This document shows positions 53,822 to 62,426 of a DNA stretch of 64,000 nucleotides, one piece after another. The first letter of the stretch is position 1. Each line of letters opens with the position of its first letter. Source of the stretch: Streptococcus equi subsp. equi (GTDB taxonomy: Bacteria > Bacillota > Bacilli > Lactobacillales > Streptococcaceae); the NCBI GenBank assembly GCA_900637675.1, contig LR134389.1, positions 868,001 through 932,000 on the forward strand, read 5' to 3'. The notes beneath the pieces were generated by a model, which saw only the letters and a list, made by a program, of their open reading frames with translations, was not told where the DNA came from and searched no databases. Position numbers and translations under genes: made by a program.

Positions 53822-54222
53822 TGGTACTCCCTCATTGATAAGTTTATTTTAGCAAGATTAAACATCTTTGTCAAAACAAAGTGTAATATTCTACTATAAA
53901 AACTGAGGTTTTGTGTATCATTAGGGTATAACAATCAAAGGAGTAATGGAAGGCTACCAAGCACCGTTGATTATGTAACTAACAGCGTTTTTTGTCAAGC
54001 TTAGTCATGATGACAAGACGTTACCACATCAGAGCAAAACGGTTGCAGCCAGCTAGTTGATGAAGCAACATTAAGCTCATTTATCTGTTACTAAGGCTCT
54101 TTAGGCTACTTTTCTGCTTTGCAGTGGGCTGGTCTTAGTGAGGGGAGCAGGTATTTATCAGTAAGGAAATCGCTTGCGTTGATTCTTGTCTAATTTGTTC
54201 ATAAATATCATTGTTTTCAATA
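53822..54222. other. Non-coding gap before the surface pullulanase
   Basis: No supported gene. A very short frame (MEGYQAPLIM) after AAAGGAG at about 53938 looks like a stray fragment. Confidence 0.5.
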
Positions 54223-54223
54223 A

Positions 54224-54261
54224 AGAAAACGATTGCACTATTGTGATTTCTTTTGTATACT
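54224..54261 (+). promoter_or_regulatory. Promoter with overlapping cre site for the surface pullulanase
   Basis: TTGCAC (54233-54238) and TATACT (54256-54261) have a 17 bp spacer. AGAAAACGATTGCA (54224-54237) fits a cre and covers the -35, so CcpA should repress the gene in glucose, as reported for streptococcal pullulanases. Confidence 0.72.
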
Positions 54262-54297
54262 TAAGGTGTTAATAACTATCAGGATAAGGACGGAGGA

Positions 54298-57200
54298 ATG
54301 ATGAAAAGGTTAAGGGAAAATCAAGCGCTGTTTGAAGAGCGTCAATTATTTGGCATTCGTAAGCTTAAGCTTGGAGTGGCTTCGGTAGCTATTGCAACCG
54401 CTTTTTCTTTGGGGACAGCTAGTGGGCAGATCACAGCAGCAGCTGAGAGTCTGACGAGTGTTGAGCCTGCTGATGGTGCGGTCATGGTCAAGTCAGAGGC
54501 TGCTGACCAAGGCTCAAATGAGCTACCAGAAGCTACTGACATTAGTGATATTGCTGGTATTTCTGATGTGACTAAGGTGTCAGCTGCTGTCAATGCTGAT
54601 ACTGTCAAGGAAGTTCAGCCAGTAGCTGTACCTCTTGTAGAGGATCAGGCGCATGAGGAAACTACAGACCAGTCTCAGCCTTCATCATCGATAGTGTCTG
54701 TTACGACAGACAGCTCTCTAGAGACACCAGAAGCTACAAGCTCAGAGGAGCCGATAGCGGAGCAGACCTTGCGGCTGCATTTCAAGACCCTGCCAGCTCA
54801 AGACCTATCCTCGCTTGGTCTTTGGGTGTGGGACGATGTTGAGACACCATCTGATCAGCTGGGAGGCTGGCCGACTGGGGCTACCAATTTTAGTCTAGCG
54901 AAGACAGATGACTATGGCTATTACATGGACGTTAAGCTTTCAGCCAATCAAGCCAATAAGGTTAGCTTTTTGATCAATAACACTAAGGGAGACAATCTGA
55001 CGGGCGATCGAACCATAGACCTTCTCAGCCCTAAGATGAATGAGGTCTGGATTGATGGCCAGGAGCTGTCTTACTATCGGCCGCTGGCTCAGGGCTATAT
55101 CCGTATCAATTATTATCGCAGTGATGGCCATTATGACAACAAATCGCTCTGGCTTTGGGGAAGTGCTGATGCGTCAATGACTAGTCAGCAGGGCGCTTGG
55201 CCAGATGGTATTGATTTTAAGCAGGTCGGTCGATATGGTGCTTATATAGATGTCAAGCTAGCTGATACCAATGAGCTAGGCTTTCTCTTGCTAGATGAGC
55301 GTCAGACAGGTGACGCTGTTAAAATTCAGCCCAATGATTATATTTTTAAAGATTTAAAGAATCACACCCAAATTTTCTTGAAAGACGAGGATCCAACCAT
55401 TTATACGAACCCTTATTTTGTTAATACAGTTAGATTAATCGGTGCTCAGCAGGTCAGCCCAAGCAGTATTGAGGCGAGCTTTACGACTCTAGCAGATGTG
55501 GATAAGGAAAGCCTTTTAAAAGAATTAAAAATCAGCACTGACAGTAAGGAAGCAGTTGCTATTACTGATATCACCTTAGATGAAAAGACTCATAAGGCTG
55601 TCATCACAGGTGATTTTAGTCAAGCAGTGGCCACTTATACGGTGACCTTTCATCATGAGAGCTTCCAGGCTAGGCCAAATTGGCAATACAAGGATAGCCT
55701 GTATGCTTATGACGGTGAGCTAGGAGCGCGTGTGAGAGAAGCAGGTGCTAAGGTTGATCTGACGATTTGGTCACCAAGTGCTGATAAGGTGTCACTTGTT
55801 TTGTATGATAAGGCTGATCAGACCAAGGTGATTGGTAATCTCGCTCTAGCAAAGGGTGATAAGGGAGAGTGGTCAATCACTCTATCAGCAGATAGCGGAC
55901 TTGGGATTTCAGATTATAGAGGCTATTTCTATCATTATGAGATTACTAGAAATGGCAAGTCTGTCCTTGTGCTGGACCCTTATGCCAAATCGTTAGCGGC
56001 ATGGAACAGCGAGCTTGCTAAGACAGACCCGTCCTATAAGGTGGCTAAGGCGGCCATTGTTGATCCTGCTGCTATTGGGGATAAGGAGCTGGCCTTTGCT
56101 GATATTAAGGGCTTTCATAAGCGTGAGGACGCCATTATCTATGAGGCACATGTTCGTGATTTTACCTCAGATCAGGCGATTGCTAATGATCTAAAGGCTC
56201 AATTTGGGACTTTTGCTGCCTTTGTTGAAAAGTTGGATTATCTCAAGGAGCTTGGTATTACGCATGTTCAACTGCTGCCTGTGATGAGCTATTATTTTGT
56301 CAACGAATTGGCCAACAAGGAGCGTATGCTGACCTACAGCTCAAGTGATAATAATTACAACTGGGGCTATGATCCACAAAGCTATTTTGCCTTGACTGGT
56401 ATGTATTCGACTGATCCAACCGACCCAGCTAAGCGCATTGAGGAATTTAAGCAGCTTGTTAATGAAATCCATAAGCGTGGTATGGGGGTTATCCTTGATG
56501 TGGTCTACAATCATACAGCTAATGTTGATATTTTTGAGGACCTGGAGCCGAATTATTATCACTTTATGAATGCTGATGGCACTGCTAGGACCTCATTTGG
56601 TGGTGGACGACTTGGGACAACGCATTACATGAGTCGTCGTGTTTTGGTGGATTCGATTACTTATCTGGTGGATGAGTATAAGGTTGATGGTTTTCGTTTT
56701 GACATGATGGGGGACCATGATGCAGCAGCTATTGAAAAAGCCTTTTTAGCAGCTAAGGCACTTAATCCGAATATCATCATGCTTGGTGAGGGCTGGGTCA
56801 CCTATCAGGGTGATGAGCACATGCCTGAGCAGCCTGCGGACCAAAGCTGGATGTCACAGACAGATACCGTTGCCTCCTTCTCAGATGATTTTCGCAATCA
56901 GCTCAAATCAGGCTTTCCAAATGAAGGCTCTCCAGCCTTTATTACGGGCGGTGCTAGGGATATCATGACCATTTTTCATAATATCAAGGCTCAGCCGACT
57001 AACTTTTTGGCTGATGATCCGGGTGATGTGATTCAGTATATCGCTGCACATGATAACCTGACCTTGTTTGATATTATCGCCCAGTCTATTAAAAAGGATC
57101 CGTCTGTTGCAGCAAATGCGGCAGAGATTCATCGTCGCTTGCGCCTAGGGAACCTCTTGGTGCTAACCTCTCAAGGCACCCCTTTCCTACATGCTGGTCA

Positions 57201-58014
57201 GGAATATGGTCGTACAAAGCAATTTAAGGACGAAGCCTATAAGGGCAAGGTCGCTGATGACAAGGTGCCAAATAAATCACACCTCTTGGTCAATGAGGAC
57301 GGAACACCATTTGAATACCCATACTTTATTCATGATTCCTATGATTCGACAGATGCCATTAATCATTTTGACTGGGCAAAGGCAACGGATACAGAGCGCT
57401 ACCCTGAAAGCACGACAAGTCAGGCCTTTACTAAGGGATTGATTGCGCTGCGCCGTTCGACAGATGCCTTTCGCTTGGCAAGTAAGGCTGAGATAGACCA
57501 GAAGGTCAAGCTGATCACTGTTCCAAATGAGCATGGGATCAAGGCACAGGATTTGGTGATTGCTTATCAGACAACAGCAAGCAATGGTGATGTTTATGCT
57601 GTCTTTGTCAATGCTGATAGCAATGACCGTACCATTAGGCTAACTGGTGAGTTTCAGGCTCTTCTTGCTGGTGAGGTTATCGTCGATGCCAAGCAAGCAG
57701 GCACCGAGGCGCTGGCAAGTCCTGAGGGGGTTGTGCTAACCAAGGACGGGGTCAAGCTATCAGGCTTAACAGCTACCATTATCCGTCTTAGGGCGTCCCA
57801 GTCTGATAAGGGGACTTTAGGTGCAATGACTGATCAAGCAGCCCATCATCAGGAGAAATTAGTTGCTGCTCAGACTGCTGGAGAGGTTTCTCAGTTCTCA
57901 GCTAAGACTCTCCCTAAAACAGGCACTAGTCAGCTAGATGCTTTATTGGCTCTTGCTGGCAGTGGTATCTTGGCAGGTCTTGGCGGGCTTGTCTCCAAAT
58001 CCAAAAGACGGTAA
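54298..58014 (+). CDS. pulA: Wall-anchored pullulanase SpuA/PulA
   Basis: This 1238 aa surface enzyme has a YSIRK-like signal (FGIRKLKLGVASVAIATAF), two CBM41 glycogen-binding modules (about 158-270 and 275-375, each with a LWVWDD or LWLWGS core), linker and N domains, and a GH13 barrel with YNWGYDPQSYFAL, nucleophile GFRFDMMGDHD, acid/base IMLGEGWVT and YIAAHDNLTLFD. It ends LPKTGTSQLDALLALAGSG and KSKRR for sortase anchoring. It cleaves alpha-1,6 bonds in glycogen and binds host glycogen. It is distinct from the intracellular pulA at 14240. Confidence 0.95.
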   Translation: MMKRLRENQALFEERQLFGIRKLKLGVASVAIATAFSLGTASGQITAAAESLTSVEPADGAVMVKSEAADQGSNELPEATDISDIAGISDVTKVSAAVNADTVKEVQPVAVPLVEDQAHEETTDQSQPSSSIVSVTTDSSLETPEATSSEEPIAEQTLRLHFKTLPAQDLSSLGLWVWDDVETPSDQLGGWPTGATNFSLAKTDDYGYYMDVKLSANQANKVSFLINNTKGDNLTGDRTIDLLSPKMNEVWIDGQELSYYRPLAQGYIRINYYRSDGHYDNKSLWLWGSADASMTSQQGAWPDGIDFKQVGRYGAYIDVKLADTNELGFLLLDERQTGDAVKIQPNDYIFKDLKNHTQIFLKDEDPTIYTNPYFVNTVRLIGAQQVSPSSIEASFTTLADVDKESLLKELKISTDSKEAVAITDITLDEKTHKAVITGDFSQAVATYTVTFHHESFQARPNWQYKDSLYAYDGELGARVREAGAKVDLTIWSPSADKVSLVLYDKADQTKVIGNLALAKGDKGEWSITLSADSGLGISDYRGYFYHYEITRNGKSVLVLDPYAKSLAAWNSELAKTDPSYKVAKAAIVDPAAIGDKELAFADIKGFHKREDAIIYEAHVRDFTSDQAIANDLKAQFGTFAAFVEKLDYLKELGITHVQLLPVMSYYFVNELANKERMLTYSSSDNNYNWGYDPQSYFALTGMYSTDPTDPAKRIEEFKQLVNEIHKRGMGVILDVVYNHTANVDIFEDLEPNYYHFMNADGTARTSFGGGRLGTTHYMSRRVLVDSITYLVDEYKVDGFRFDMMGDHDAAAIEKAFLAAKALNPNIIMLGEGWVTYQGDEHMPEQPADQSWMSQTDTVASFSDDFRNQLKSGFPNEGSPAFITGGARDIMTIFHNIKAQPTNFLADDPGDVIQYIAAHDNLTLFDIIAQSIKKDPSVAANAAEIHRRLRLGNLLVLTSQGTPFLHAGQEYGRTKQFKDEAYKGKVADDKVPNKSHLLVNEDGTPFEYPYFIHDSYDSTDAINHFDWAKATDTERYPESTTSQAFTKGLIALRRSTDAFRLASKAEIDQKVKLITVPNEHGIKAQDLVIAYQTTASNGDVYAVFVNADSNDRTIRLTGEFQALLAGEVIVDAKQAGTEALASPEGVVLTKDGVKLSGLTATIIRLRASQSDKGTLGAMTDQAAHHQEKLVAAQTAGEVSQFSAKTLPKTGTSQLDALLALAGSGILAGLGGLVSKSKRR

Positions 58015-58072
58015 GTCATAGCCTATCTAGCTATGTCGCTATAAATCAATCATCTAGTCAATGTCTATTGAG

Positions 58073-58113
58073 AAAGACTTGGTTCTGTATATTACAGAAT
58101 CAGGTCTTTTTTG
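58073..58113 (+). terminator. Terminator of the surface pullulanase
   Basis: A 17 bp stem with G-T pairs (58073-58089 with 58093-58109) and a three-base loop is followed by T. Confidence 0.82.
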
Positions 58114-58145
58114 TCTGGATCAAATGTTAGATGATATGTCCTTGT

Positions 58146-58262
58146 TATTTACCTGACTTGATGACAGCTTATACTAAAATGCAATATAATTTGTCGTTTG
58201 AGTCAATAATAAGATGATAGATCATTACTATTTATCTGACTTGATGACAGCTTATACTAAAA
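58146..58262 (+). repeat. Pair of 34 bp direct repeats before the sigma factor gene
   Basis: Two 34 bp copies (58146-58179 and 58229-58262) differ at one base and share CTGACTTGATGACAGCTTA. They lie 83 bp apart in the 5' region of the ECF sigma gene. They may be duplicated binding or promoter sites. The gap 58015-58335 holds no other feature than these and the terminator. Confidence 0.82.
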
Positions 58263-58335
58263 ATTAAATTAATCTGTAACTTTTGGCAGATTGGACGGTC
58301 TAATGGTTAAGGGTGTATTGAGAGGAGACAAGCTG

Positions 58336-58842
58336 TTGGAATTTGAGGACATATATTTAGAATATAAAGATGATGTTTATAGGTTTGTAAATAAGCTGTG
58401 CTGTTATCAAAATAGTTTATCAGATGATATTACTCAAGAGACTTTTCTAAAGGCTTATCGTAATATTGCTAAATTTAGTGGGGATAGTTCAATCAAAACA
58501 TGGTTATTTACCATTGCAAAGAACACCTTCTTTACAGAAATTAAAAAGAAAAAATATGAGAATATGTCGATGGAAAGCTTAGAAATCGTTGATGCTAAAG
58601 GGCATGATGAACCACTTGATAAGATAGCAAGAAGGGAGCTGTTAGAGATTACACTAACGATTATTTTTAATCTTCCAGAGAAAATGCAGGCTGTCTTTCT
58701 GGCGAGGATTTATTCGGGAGATTCCTATGAAAAAATAGCTAAGGATATTGGCATCACAGTATCCTCTGCCAAGGTTCTTGTCTTTAGGGCAAGAAAACAT
58801 ATTAAAAGACAATTACGAGAGGAGTATGGCTATGAAGTATGA
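58336..58842 (+). CDS. ECF-type RNA polymerase sigma factor
   Basis: From TTG 58336, with GAGGAG 7 bp upstream, the protein is 168 aa; an in-frame TTG at 58291 has no ribosome site. It has sigma region 2 (FEDIYLEYKDDVYRFVNKL, DDITQETFLKAYRNI) and region 4 (LPEKMQAVFLARIYSGDSYE and a helix-turn-helix). No region 1 or 3 is present, as in ECF sigma factors. The next gene overlaps by 11 bp and encodes a zinc-finger anti-sigma factor. ECF sigmas are few in streptococci. Confidence 0.9.
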   Translation: MEFEDIYLEYKDDVYRFVNKLCCYQNSLSDDITQETFLKAYRNIAKFSGDSSIKTWLFTIAKNTFFTEIKKKKYENMSMESLEIVDAKGHDEPLDKIARRELLEITLTIIFNLPEKMQAVFLARIYSGDSYEKIAKDIGITVSSAKVLVFRARKHIKRQLREEYGYEV

Positions 58843-59467
58843 TTGTGAGTTGATCCAGGATTTGTTGCCATTATATGTAGATGATACGTTGAGTGATTAT
58901 AGTAGAGCGGTTGTTGAGGCTCATCTGACAAGCTGCAAGGACTGTCAGACTGACTTGGCTGATCTTAGACAGGATTACAGTAAGGTTGAAGAAGAGCTTC
59001 AGGAATATCAGGCGGAGGTCTGTGCTTTTTCAAGGTTCATTCGTAAGCAGCGGCAGCAGATGATAGTGGCTACGATAAGCATCTGCCTTGTGACAGGGAT
59101 TTTGTCCTCAATACTAACAGCGCACCGGATACGGGCACCCTATGACTATGTTGCCATTGATGTAGGAGAGCATACTCAGCTCAACAAAGAAGGGCTCCTG
59201 TCGACTGCTAGGACAACAGCTAAAGACCATGTGGCACTGGTCTACAAGCACAAGGCTCAAAAGGTTAATGGCAGCTTTGAGATTTCTGAGCTGCAAGCCA
59301 GAAAAATCCAGCAACAGCTCAAGCAGGCCATGCTCAAGGAGGCTAATGCAACTGATATTAGCAGCAGACAGCTAGATCAGTCACAAAAGCGCCTGTCTTG
59401 CAATCAAGACGATCAGCTGGTTTATATTATTTCAACAGATGGCAGGATTTACTATTTTGGCAGGTGA
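58832..59467 (+). CDS. Membrane anti-sigma factor with zinc-finger domain
   Basis: Start 58832 is chosen because GAGGAG ends 7 bp before it; the protein is 211 aa. The N-terminus has the ZAS/zf-HC2 motif (VVEAHLTSCKDCQTDLADL, His-x3-Cys-x2-Cys), then one membrane helix (about residues 79-98: VATISICLVTGILSSIL) and an outer domain. The layout is that of anti-sigma factors that hold an ECF sigma at the membrane until an external signal. It overlaps the sigma gene by 11 bp. Confidence 0.88.
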   Translation: MKYDCELIQDLLPLYVDDTLSDYSRAVVEAHLTSCKDCQTDLADLRQDYSKVEEELQEYQAEVCAFSRFIRKQRQQMIVATISICLVTGILSSILTAHRIRAPYDYVAIDVGEHTQLNKEGLLSTARTTAKDHVALVYKHKAQKVNGSFEISELQARKIQQQLKQAMLKEANATDISSRQLDQSQKRLSCNQDDQLVYIISTDGRIYYFGR

Positions 59468-59594
59468 TTGACTCTTGTAGAGCCAACAATCACCTTATTT
59501 GCCCTGACTTATTTATGAGACAGGTTTGTTGGCTGCTGTTACAGGCAGCTTGGTGTTAAGGCATTGCTTACAGACGAAAAAGGAGGACACTGGC

Positions 59595-60290
59595 GTGAAT
59601 GAGGTATTGCGTCAAGAAAAAAAGTATTTGATTACCATTGAGGATTATTATCGCTTATCGCATGAATTTTCCAAGCTCTTGCGTCTAGATGCTCATAGCT
59701 CTAGTGAGGGATATGTGATTCGATCCTTGTATTTTGATTCTTTGGAGGACGTTGACTGGCAGGAAAAAGAGGACGGTATTGAGCTTAGGCGAAAAATTCG
59801 CCTGCGCAATTACGGTAGTCAGAGCTCATTTGCTAAGTTGGAGATGAAGCAAAAGCAAGGGAGCAATCAAAAAAAGCGATCTCTGAGGTTGACCAGAGCA
59901 GACGCTCAATTGTTGATTAAGGGAGACAAGTCTATATTGCTGACTTATCCTGATCGCTTTGCTGCTGAATGCTATAGTCGCATGTCAATGCAGCTCTATC
60001 AGCCAAAAACAGTGATCGAATACCAGCGCAAGGCATTTGTGGCAAAGGAAAACAATATTCGCATTACCTTTGATCATCATATTATCGGGTCTGAGACCAA
60101 TGCTGATATTTTTTCAGATCATCTGCCTCAGAATTACCTGCTAGATCCCTATTTGGTCATCTTGGAGGTCAAGTATAATGGCTTTTTGTTGTCTTATATC
60201 AAAAAGCTTTTGGAGTCTGTTAATGGTAGCGAGCTAAGTGCAAGCAAGTATTGCATGGGGAGAGCTATCAGCAAGCATTATCGTTTTTAG
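59595..60290 (+). CDS. VTC-domain protein (polyphosphate polymerase-like)
   Basis: GTG 59595 is 8 bp after AGGAGG and gives 231 aa; longer in-frame starts lack a site. The protein fits the VTC triphosphate-tunnel fold: RQEKKYLI at the start, IRSLYFDS, ELRRKIRLRNY, AKLEMKQKQ, VIEYQRKAFV and VILEVKYNG, the alternating basic and acidic strands that line the tunnel. Eukaryotic Vtc4 makes polyphosphate from ATP. Bacterial members typically lie beside DUF4956 and CotH genes, exactly as here. The product in streptococci is not known to me. Confidence 0.88.
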   Translation: MNEVLRQEKKYLITIEDYYRLSHEFSKLLRLDAHSSSEGYVIRSLYFDSLEDVDWQEKEDGIELRRKIRLRNYGSQSSFAKLEMKQKQGSNQKKRSLRLTRADAQLLIKGDKSILLTYPDRFAAECYSRMSMQLYQPKTVIEYQRKAFVAKENNIRITFDHHIIGSETNADIFSDHLPQNYLLDPYLVILEVKYNGFLLSYIKKLLESVNGSELSASKYCMGRAISKHYRF

Positions 60291-60303
60291 GAGAGATATT
60301 AAG

Positions 60304-60981
60304 ATGAAACAATTATTAAGACATGTCTTTGAACAGCGTGGGACCTTGAGCTTTCAAGATGTTTTGCTGCATATTGTTGCTGCAGCCTTGTTAAGTATTG
60401 TGATTTATATGTCATATGCCTATACCCACACTGGGACTGCCTATAGCAAGAAGTTTAATGTTTCGTTGATGACCTTGACGGTCTTAACAGCAACCGTCAT
60501 GACAGTTATCGGAAATAATGTTGCTTTGTCTCTTGGTATGGTCGGTGCGCTGTCGGTTGTGCGTTTTCGGACAGCAATCAAAGACTCTAGAGATACAGTC
60601 TATATTTTTTGGACGATTGTGGTTGGGATTTGCTGTGGTGTTGGTGATTATACTGTCGCTGCAACTGGTAGCAGCGTGATCTTTATGCTTTTGTTGCTTA
60701 TGGGAGCTGTCAGAAATGACAATAGACTGTTGTTGATTGTTCGCTGTGATAAGCAAATGGAAATTGAGCTGGAGCGGTTAGTGTTTAACTACTTTTCGGG
60801 TAAGGCGATCCAGAGCGTGAAAAACACCACGTCTGATGATATTGAGATGATCTTTGAGCTGTCAAGAAAGGATTATGACAGCACCTATCAGCAGGCTAAT
60901 CCGTTAACTGAGGCTGTTTATCAGCTGGGGCGAGTTGATTATTTTAATATTGTTAGTCAAAGCGATGACATAACTGGTTGA
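60304..60981 (+). CDS. DUF4956 family membrane protein
   Basis: From ATG 60304, after AGGAGA, the protein is 225 aa with four or more membrane helices in the first 140 residues (LLHIVAAALLSIVIYMSYAY, LTATVMTVIGNNVALSLGMV and onward), the family motif GALSVVRFRTAIKDSRDT, and a cytoplasmic C-terminal domain. DUF4956 partners the VTC protein, possibly as a channel or anchor for the chain it makes. The gene starts 13 bp after the VTC stop. Confidence 0.85.
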   Translation: MKQLLRHVFEQRGTLSFQDVLLHIVAAALLSIVIYMSYAYTHTGTAYSKKFNVSLMTLTVLTATVMTVIGNNVALSLGMVGALSVVRFRTAIKDSRDTVYIFWTIVVGICCGVGDYTVAATGSSVIFMLLLLMGAVRNDNRLLLIVRCDKQMEIELERLVFNYFSGKAIQSVKNTTSDDIEMIFELSRKDYDSTYQQANPLTEAVYQLGRVDYFNIVSQSDDITG

Positions 60982-60986
60982 CGTAA

Positions 60987-62420
60987 ATGAAAGAAAAGAC
61001 GATTTATGTGATTGTGCTGGTGTGTCTCTTGCTAGCTGCTATTTGTGGTATCGGTTTTCCTAAGACCTCTGCAAAGCGTATTCATCACCATTTGCAGACG
61101 GTCAAAAAGAGCTCCAGAAGCACTGGGGAGTTTAGCTCTCATTTGCCGATTATTAGCATTGACACTCATCATCAGCAGATTCCAGAGCAAAGGGAATACG
61201 AGGGAGAGACAAAGCGGCAAAAAACCATTAAAACGACGGTCTCGCTTCGTGATCAGCTAGATAGAGAGCACAGCCTGTCTGAGTCTCCGCGCTTGTCCTT
61301 GACAGCATTGATTGCTTATAGGGGCAATTCGTCACGTCATTTTGACAAGAAATCCTTAAAGCTAAGGTTTATCAATAAAAGAGCTAAGCCAAAGGCAGTC
61401 TCGCTGGCTGGCATGTCCAAGGAGTCTGAGTGGGTGCTGCATGGTCCTTTTTTAGATCGGACCCTAGTCCGAAATTATCTTAGCTACAATATTGCCGGTG
61501 AGATCATGACCTATGCACCTAACGTCAGGTATTGCGAGTTAGTGGTGGATCATCAGTATTGTGGTCTGTATTTGGCTGTGGAGAGTATTGAGCAGGGGCG
61601 GCATAGGGTAAACATCGAAAAAAGTGATAGAAAATCTGATAAAACGCCTTATATCCTTGTTTGGGATAGAAGACACAAGGCTAAGCAGGCTCTTGATCAT
61701 TACGTATCCTATACGAATCAAGCAGGTCTGTCCTCTTTAGACATTAAATACCCAAGCCTGCACCGTCTGACGCCTAAGCAAAAGCAGTTTATTGAAAAGG
61801 ATATCAGTCATATCGAAAAGCTCCTATATTCTTATGATTTAAAGCAATACACTGATTATCTGGACCAAGAGTCCTTTGCAGACTATTTTATTATCAATGA
61901 ATTCTTTAGAAATATTGATGCTGGGAAGTTTTCAACCTATCTTTATAAGGATTTGCGCGATAAGCTCAAGCTGGTGGTCTGGGATTTTAACAACGCCTTT
62001 GATAATCAGATTGAGGCTCCTTATGATGAGGCGGACTTTACCCTATCAGATGCTCCTTGGTTTTGCATGCTGCTAAAGGATCCTAGCTTTGTTAAGCTGG
62101 TGGTCACAAGGTATCATCAGCTCCGACAGAATGTTTTATCAACGGATTATTTGATCAAGTATATTGATGCTACGGTTGCTTTTTTAGGTCCGGCTATTCA
62201 GCGCAATTATCATAAGTGGGGCTATGTGTTTACAGTGCCATCAAGAAGCGATGCCACTAATTACCTTGTGCCAGCCAGTCGTAACTACAGTAGCTATGAG
62301 GCCTCTGTTAAGCAACTAAAGGACTTTATTAGACGTCGTGGGCGATGGCTGGATAAGCATATTGAGACGCTCTATCAGTACAGTGCACCGTCTAAAAATA
62401 CCAATACATTATTGGAGTAG
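60987..62420 (+). CDS. CotH-family protein (exported or membrane-tethered)
   Basis: This 477 aa protein has an N-terminal membrane helix (YVIVLVCLLLAAICGIGF) and a CotH domain: ALIAYRGNSSRHFDKKSLKL, WVLHGPFLDRTLVRNYLSYN, YCGLYLAVESIEQGRHRVNI, ADYFIINEFFRNIDAG and LVVWDFNNAFDN. CotH of Bacillus is an atypical secreted protein kinase acting on spore coat proteins. Here it starts 5 bp after DUF4956 and would act outside the cell. Catalytic activity is not shown by the sequence alone. Confidence 0.88.
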   Translation: MKEKTIYVIVLVCLLLAAICGIGFPKTSAKRIHHHLQTVKKSSRSTGEFSSHLPIISIDTHHQQIPEQREYEGETKRQKTIKTTVSLRDQLDREHSLSESPRLSLTALIAYRGNSSRHFDKKSLKLRFINKRAKPKAVSLAGMSKESEWVLHGPFLDRTLVRNYLSYNIAGEIMTYAPNVRYCELVVDHQYCGLYLAVESIEQGRHRVNIEKSDRKSDKTPYILVWDRRHKAKQALDHYVSYTNQAGLSSLDIKYPSLHRLTPKQKQFIEKDISHIEKLLYSYDLKQYTDYLDQESFADYFIINEFFRNIDAGKFSTYLYKDLRDKLKLVVWDFNNAFDNQIEAPYDEADFTLSDAPWFCMLLKDPSFVKLVVTRYHQLRQNVLSTDYLIKYIDATVAFLGPAIQRNYHKWGYVFTVPSRSDATNYLVPASRNYSSYEASVKQLKDFIRRRGRWLDKHIETLYQYSAPSKNTNTLLE

Positions 62421-62426
62421 GTAGTG

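Noticed and set aside
53938..53985. Short MEGYQAPLIM frame after AAAGGAG
   Set aside because: Ten codons only; a loose likeness to the GYQAP segment of CnaB repeats is too short to support.
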